Below, piece by piece: positions 62,266 through 64,000 of a stretch of DNA of 64,000 nt. A model generated the notes under the pieces. That model had not been told where the DNA came from and did not search any database. It was given only the letters and a program-made list of their open reading frames with translations. Both the position numbers and the translations under genes were made by a program. The DNA is from Alphaproteobacteria bacterium (lineage in GTDB: Bacteria; Pseudomonadota; Alphaproteobacteria; Rhodobacterales; Rhodobacteraceae), in assembly GCA_030425395.1 (NCBI GenBank), contig JAUIAS010000002.1, forward strand, positions 184,280 through 248,279, given 5' to 3'. Numbering within the stretch: the first letter of the stretch is position 1; every line of letters begins with the position of its first letter.

Positions 62266-63954
62266 TCAAAAGCTATTGACAGTGAACGTGAATTTCGGAT
62301 TTCCCTCGGTGTCCAACTGCGCGCTGTCGAACAGATAGGCGTCACCCGTGGGCAGAATGACGTTGGACGATAACGTTCCCAACGCGTTGTTTGCATCAGT
62401 CTGGAAGTCGCTGAAAAATTTGCCGATGGCAGAATTGGCATCCGCCTCAAAATCGTCTGCTATTTCCTTGAAGGTTGATGCTCCAAAAATCGACGCGATG
62501 AAATCAAGCACGGCACCAACCGGCCATTCATAATAATGGGGGGAGTCATAACTCGTGCCATTTTCGTTTTTCACCTTGCCCTTGCTTTTGGTCACATCCG
62601 CCAAGCTTACCGAAAGGGCCCCAGGCGTGCCGGATGAACTGGCTCCGGGCTGGATGGTGATGCTTGTTGCAAAGTTCTGGCACACAAGAACCTGTCCGTC
62701 ATGAACCCACGCTACGATCCTTTCATACCAGTCACCGTAGGCTTTCACGTTGCCGCTGACCGACAGCACGATGCCTTTGCCATCCGGTGTCGATTCGGGC
62801 GCGCTGACGGTGCAGGAACAACTGACCTGTGTGATCTGGTGGACATCGCTTATCCCTGAATCCTTTCCGATCACGGGGCTGTCGCCATAAGTATCCTTGT
62901 CACCCGGGGTGCCATCCGAATATGACCAATTGAATTTCCATTCATCGCCATTGACGCTGAAGAAATTCTTGTCGCTGAATTGCTGCTTTGGGACATTGGT
63001 CGTAACGGCGCTGACAAGGTCGATCAGCGCATGCTGCATGCTGTCCGAAATTTGCTTCAGCACGAGATCGTAGATGTAGTCTGAATTGAATTGCTCAGCG
63101 CAGATGGTCATAAGCCCGTCTGGCGGACTTGCGCCGGGCCCAAGGTAAACCGGATAGCCCTGCGTCGCACTGATTTCGGGCGGGGTATCATTCTGCGTCA
63201 TGATCATCATGTTGAGCGTGTTGCGGTCGTCATAGCCGAAATTTTCGTCGTAGAATTCGGTCCGGTATTGGGCAGAGGTCGGGTAGAATGCCGGGATTCC
63301 ACTCATGCCCGTCGCGCTTGGCAGCAGGTTGGTGTTGAACACCAACAGGAAAGGATTGCCGCCTGCCGTATTCTTGACCGATGAGATGAAGGAAGAGAGC
63401 ATCGTTTCCAGCGAGGGAACCTCGTTTCCCTCGGGGTCCAGAACAACGCAGTCGGTATCGGTGTAGTTGATGTTGTCGATGTCCAGAATGACCGACGAAA
63501 TCGAATAGATGTTCTGGGTCATAGCGTTCAGCCGCTGTTGGATCACCGACGGAACGGCAAGCCCGGAATTTGCCGCCAGTGGATCCGCCTGGCCGATGTT
63601 GACACCAACCTGAAAGGTGTAACCGGTCAGATCATCGACACCGACCGGTGTCCCAAAAGAAACCCCGTGCGCGCTCCCTCCGGTCAGCGGAAACTTCAAC
63701 ACAACCTTTTTGTAATTGACCTCGCCTTCGGTCGGCAGGTTAATATTGACAACTGGAATGCCCGTAGTTGCATGCACGTAGTTGTCAGCATCAACATTCA
63801 GGTCGAAAACAAAGTCCAAAAGGCTTTGCTGCCAGACGAACGCAAGTTGGGAATTAATTGTCTGTTGGCTCAAAGCGGCTTTGTTGCACAAATCGCTTCG
63901 GGGATTCACTGTATGAATCCAGCATGATAGCTGGGGGGCATGAGTAGTTGGCAC
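62266..63954 (-). CDS. Beta-rich protein of unknown function, 5' end replaced by an IS element
   Basis: An open frame of 562 codons. The first 26 (from a GTG at 63954) lie inside the left end of an IS5-type element, so only residues 27-562 belong to the original gene, whose true start is lost. The native part is beta-rich and Asn/Asp/Ser/Thr-rich. Examples are DADNYVHATTGIPVVNINLP (about 52-71), a C-terminal section with QVSCSCTVSAPEST, and HYYEWPVGAVLDFIASIFGA followed by a helical FEADANSAIGKFFSDFQTDAN segment. This outline loosely recalls P47/OrfX-type TULIP proteins, a guess needing a profile search. It lies 99 bases upstream of the 1232-residue gene, with a hairpin between. Confidence 0.65.
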   Translation of the reverse strand: MPTTHAPQLSCWIHTVNPRSDLCNKAALSQQTINSQLAFVWQQSLLDFVFDLNVDADNYVHATTGIPVVNINLPTEGEVNYKKVVLKFPLTGGSAHGVSFGTPVGVDDLTGYTFQVGVNIGQADPLAANSGLAVPSVIQQRLNAMTQNIYSISSVILDIDNINYTDTDCVVLDPEGNEVPSLETMLSSFISSVKNTAGGNPFLLVFNTNLLPSATGMSGIPAFYPTSAQYRTEFYDENFGYDDRNTLNMMIMTQNDTPPEISATQGYPVYLGPGASPPDGLMTICAEQFNSDYIYDLVLKQISDSMQHALIDLVSAVTTNVPKQQFSDKNFFSVNGDEWKFNWSYSDGTPGDKDTYGDSPVIGKDSGISDVHQITQVSCSCTVSAPESTPDGKGIVLSVSGNVKAYGDWYERIVAWVHDGQVLVCQNFATSITIQPGASSSGTPGALSVSLADVTKSKGKVKNENGTSYDSPHYYEWPVGAVLDFIASIFGASTFKEIADDFEADANSAIGKFFSDFQTDANNALGTLSSNVILPTGDAYLFDSAQLDTEGNPKFTFTVNSF

Positions 63955-64000
63955 CCCACAAAGTACAAAACCACGAACTGGTCGGCTTACAATGATGCAC
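63877..64000 (+). mobile_element. IS5-family insertion sequence, left end, continuing past the window
   Basis: GGCTTTGTTGCACAAATC is the characteristic terminal inverted repeat of IS903-like IS5-family elements. A transposase start follows 63 bases inside. The other end, and therefore the target-site duplication, lies beyond the window. The insertion is in the 5' part of the 62266 gene. Confidence 0.85.
63940..64000 (+). CDS. IS5-family transposase, N-terminal fragment
   Basis: Begins MSSWHPTKYKTTNWSAYNDA and runs off the end of the window. KYKTTNWSAYNDAL-type starts are typical of IS903-like IS5-family DDE transposases. GGGGGG precedes the ATG. Only 20 codons are visible, so integrity of the catalytic part cannot be judged. 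Confidence 0.82.
   Translation, partial: MSSWHPTKYKTTNWSAYNDA

Noticed and set aside
62266..63954. Reading the 562-codon frame as an intact gene with a GTG start
   Set aside because: The first 26 codons match the terminal repeat and inner end of an IS5-type element read backwards, so this start is not native.

Overview
The window is high-GC, densely coded DNA that looks like the main chromosome of a marine Roseobacter-group bacterium (Rhodobacterales, Alphaproteobacteria). Supporting evidence is a heterotetrameric sarcosine oxidase operon (soxBDAG), a complete cytochrome c maturation set split between ccmI and ccmABCDG, the yfgM-like/bamB/der and yajC/secD/secF orders, the many ATGA-overlapping gene pairs, and an exosortase E locus of the VPEID-CTERM type, a sorting system known from this group. 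No rRNA, tRNA or CRISPR array was recognised.

Layout. 0-10 kb: acetoacetyl-CoA synthetase and tesB on the plus strand converge on a six-gene minus-strand acyl-CoA operon (ligase, 3-hydroxyacyl-CoA dehydrogenase, enoyl-CoA hydratase, acyl-CoA dehydrogenase, two SDRs), which has the enzymes of a beta-oxidation-like route for an unidentified acid. 10-14.6 kb: a TSUP permease coupled to a PhyH-like dioxygenase, then ccmI-ruvX-DUF1289-AEC permease. 14.7-20.3 kb: soxBDAG for sarcosine demethylation, followed by sodB, whose product removes superoxide. 21-27 kb: a membrane protein, an unknown protein, a LOG-family protein, a long LysM protein and an Atm1-like ABC exporter.

27.4-30 kb is the most distinctive core feature: an exosortase/CPBP-protease fusion followed by three minus-strand genes for 54-64-residue proteins, each ending in VPEI(D/A), a transmembrane helix and basic residues. 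Two of the three are too short for routine gene calling. This is a self-contained protein-sorting locus: one processing enzyme and three probable substrates.

30-58 kb is mostly housekeeping: an RND efflux pair with a palindromic candidate operator, yfgM-like/bamB/der, serS, yajC-secD-secF, ccmABCDG, acnA, a lipid A-type acyltransferase, a DMT transporter, a lone FliG-like protein, two small secreted proteins sharing a C...VWD...C motif, and purB.

58.4-64 kb is accessory DNA: two large minus-strand genes (1232 and about 560 residues) of unknown function. The first looks like a beta-propeller or lectin-like head joined to amphipathic and membrane-inserting helices. The second is beta-rich, and an IS5-family element has entered its 5' end; the element continues past the end of the window. 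A family of intergenic REP-like elements (GTATTT...AGAAGAAG tails, some with a GC hairpin) is scattered between operons.
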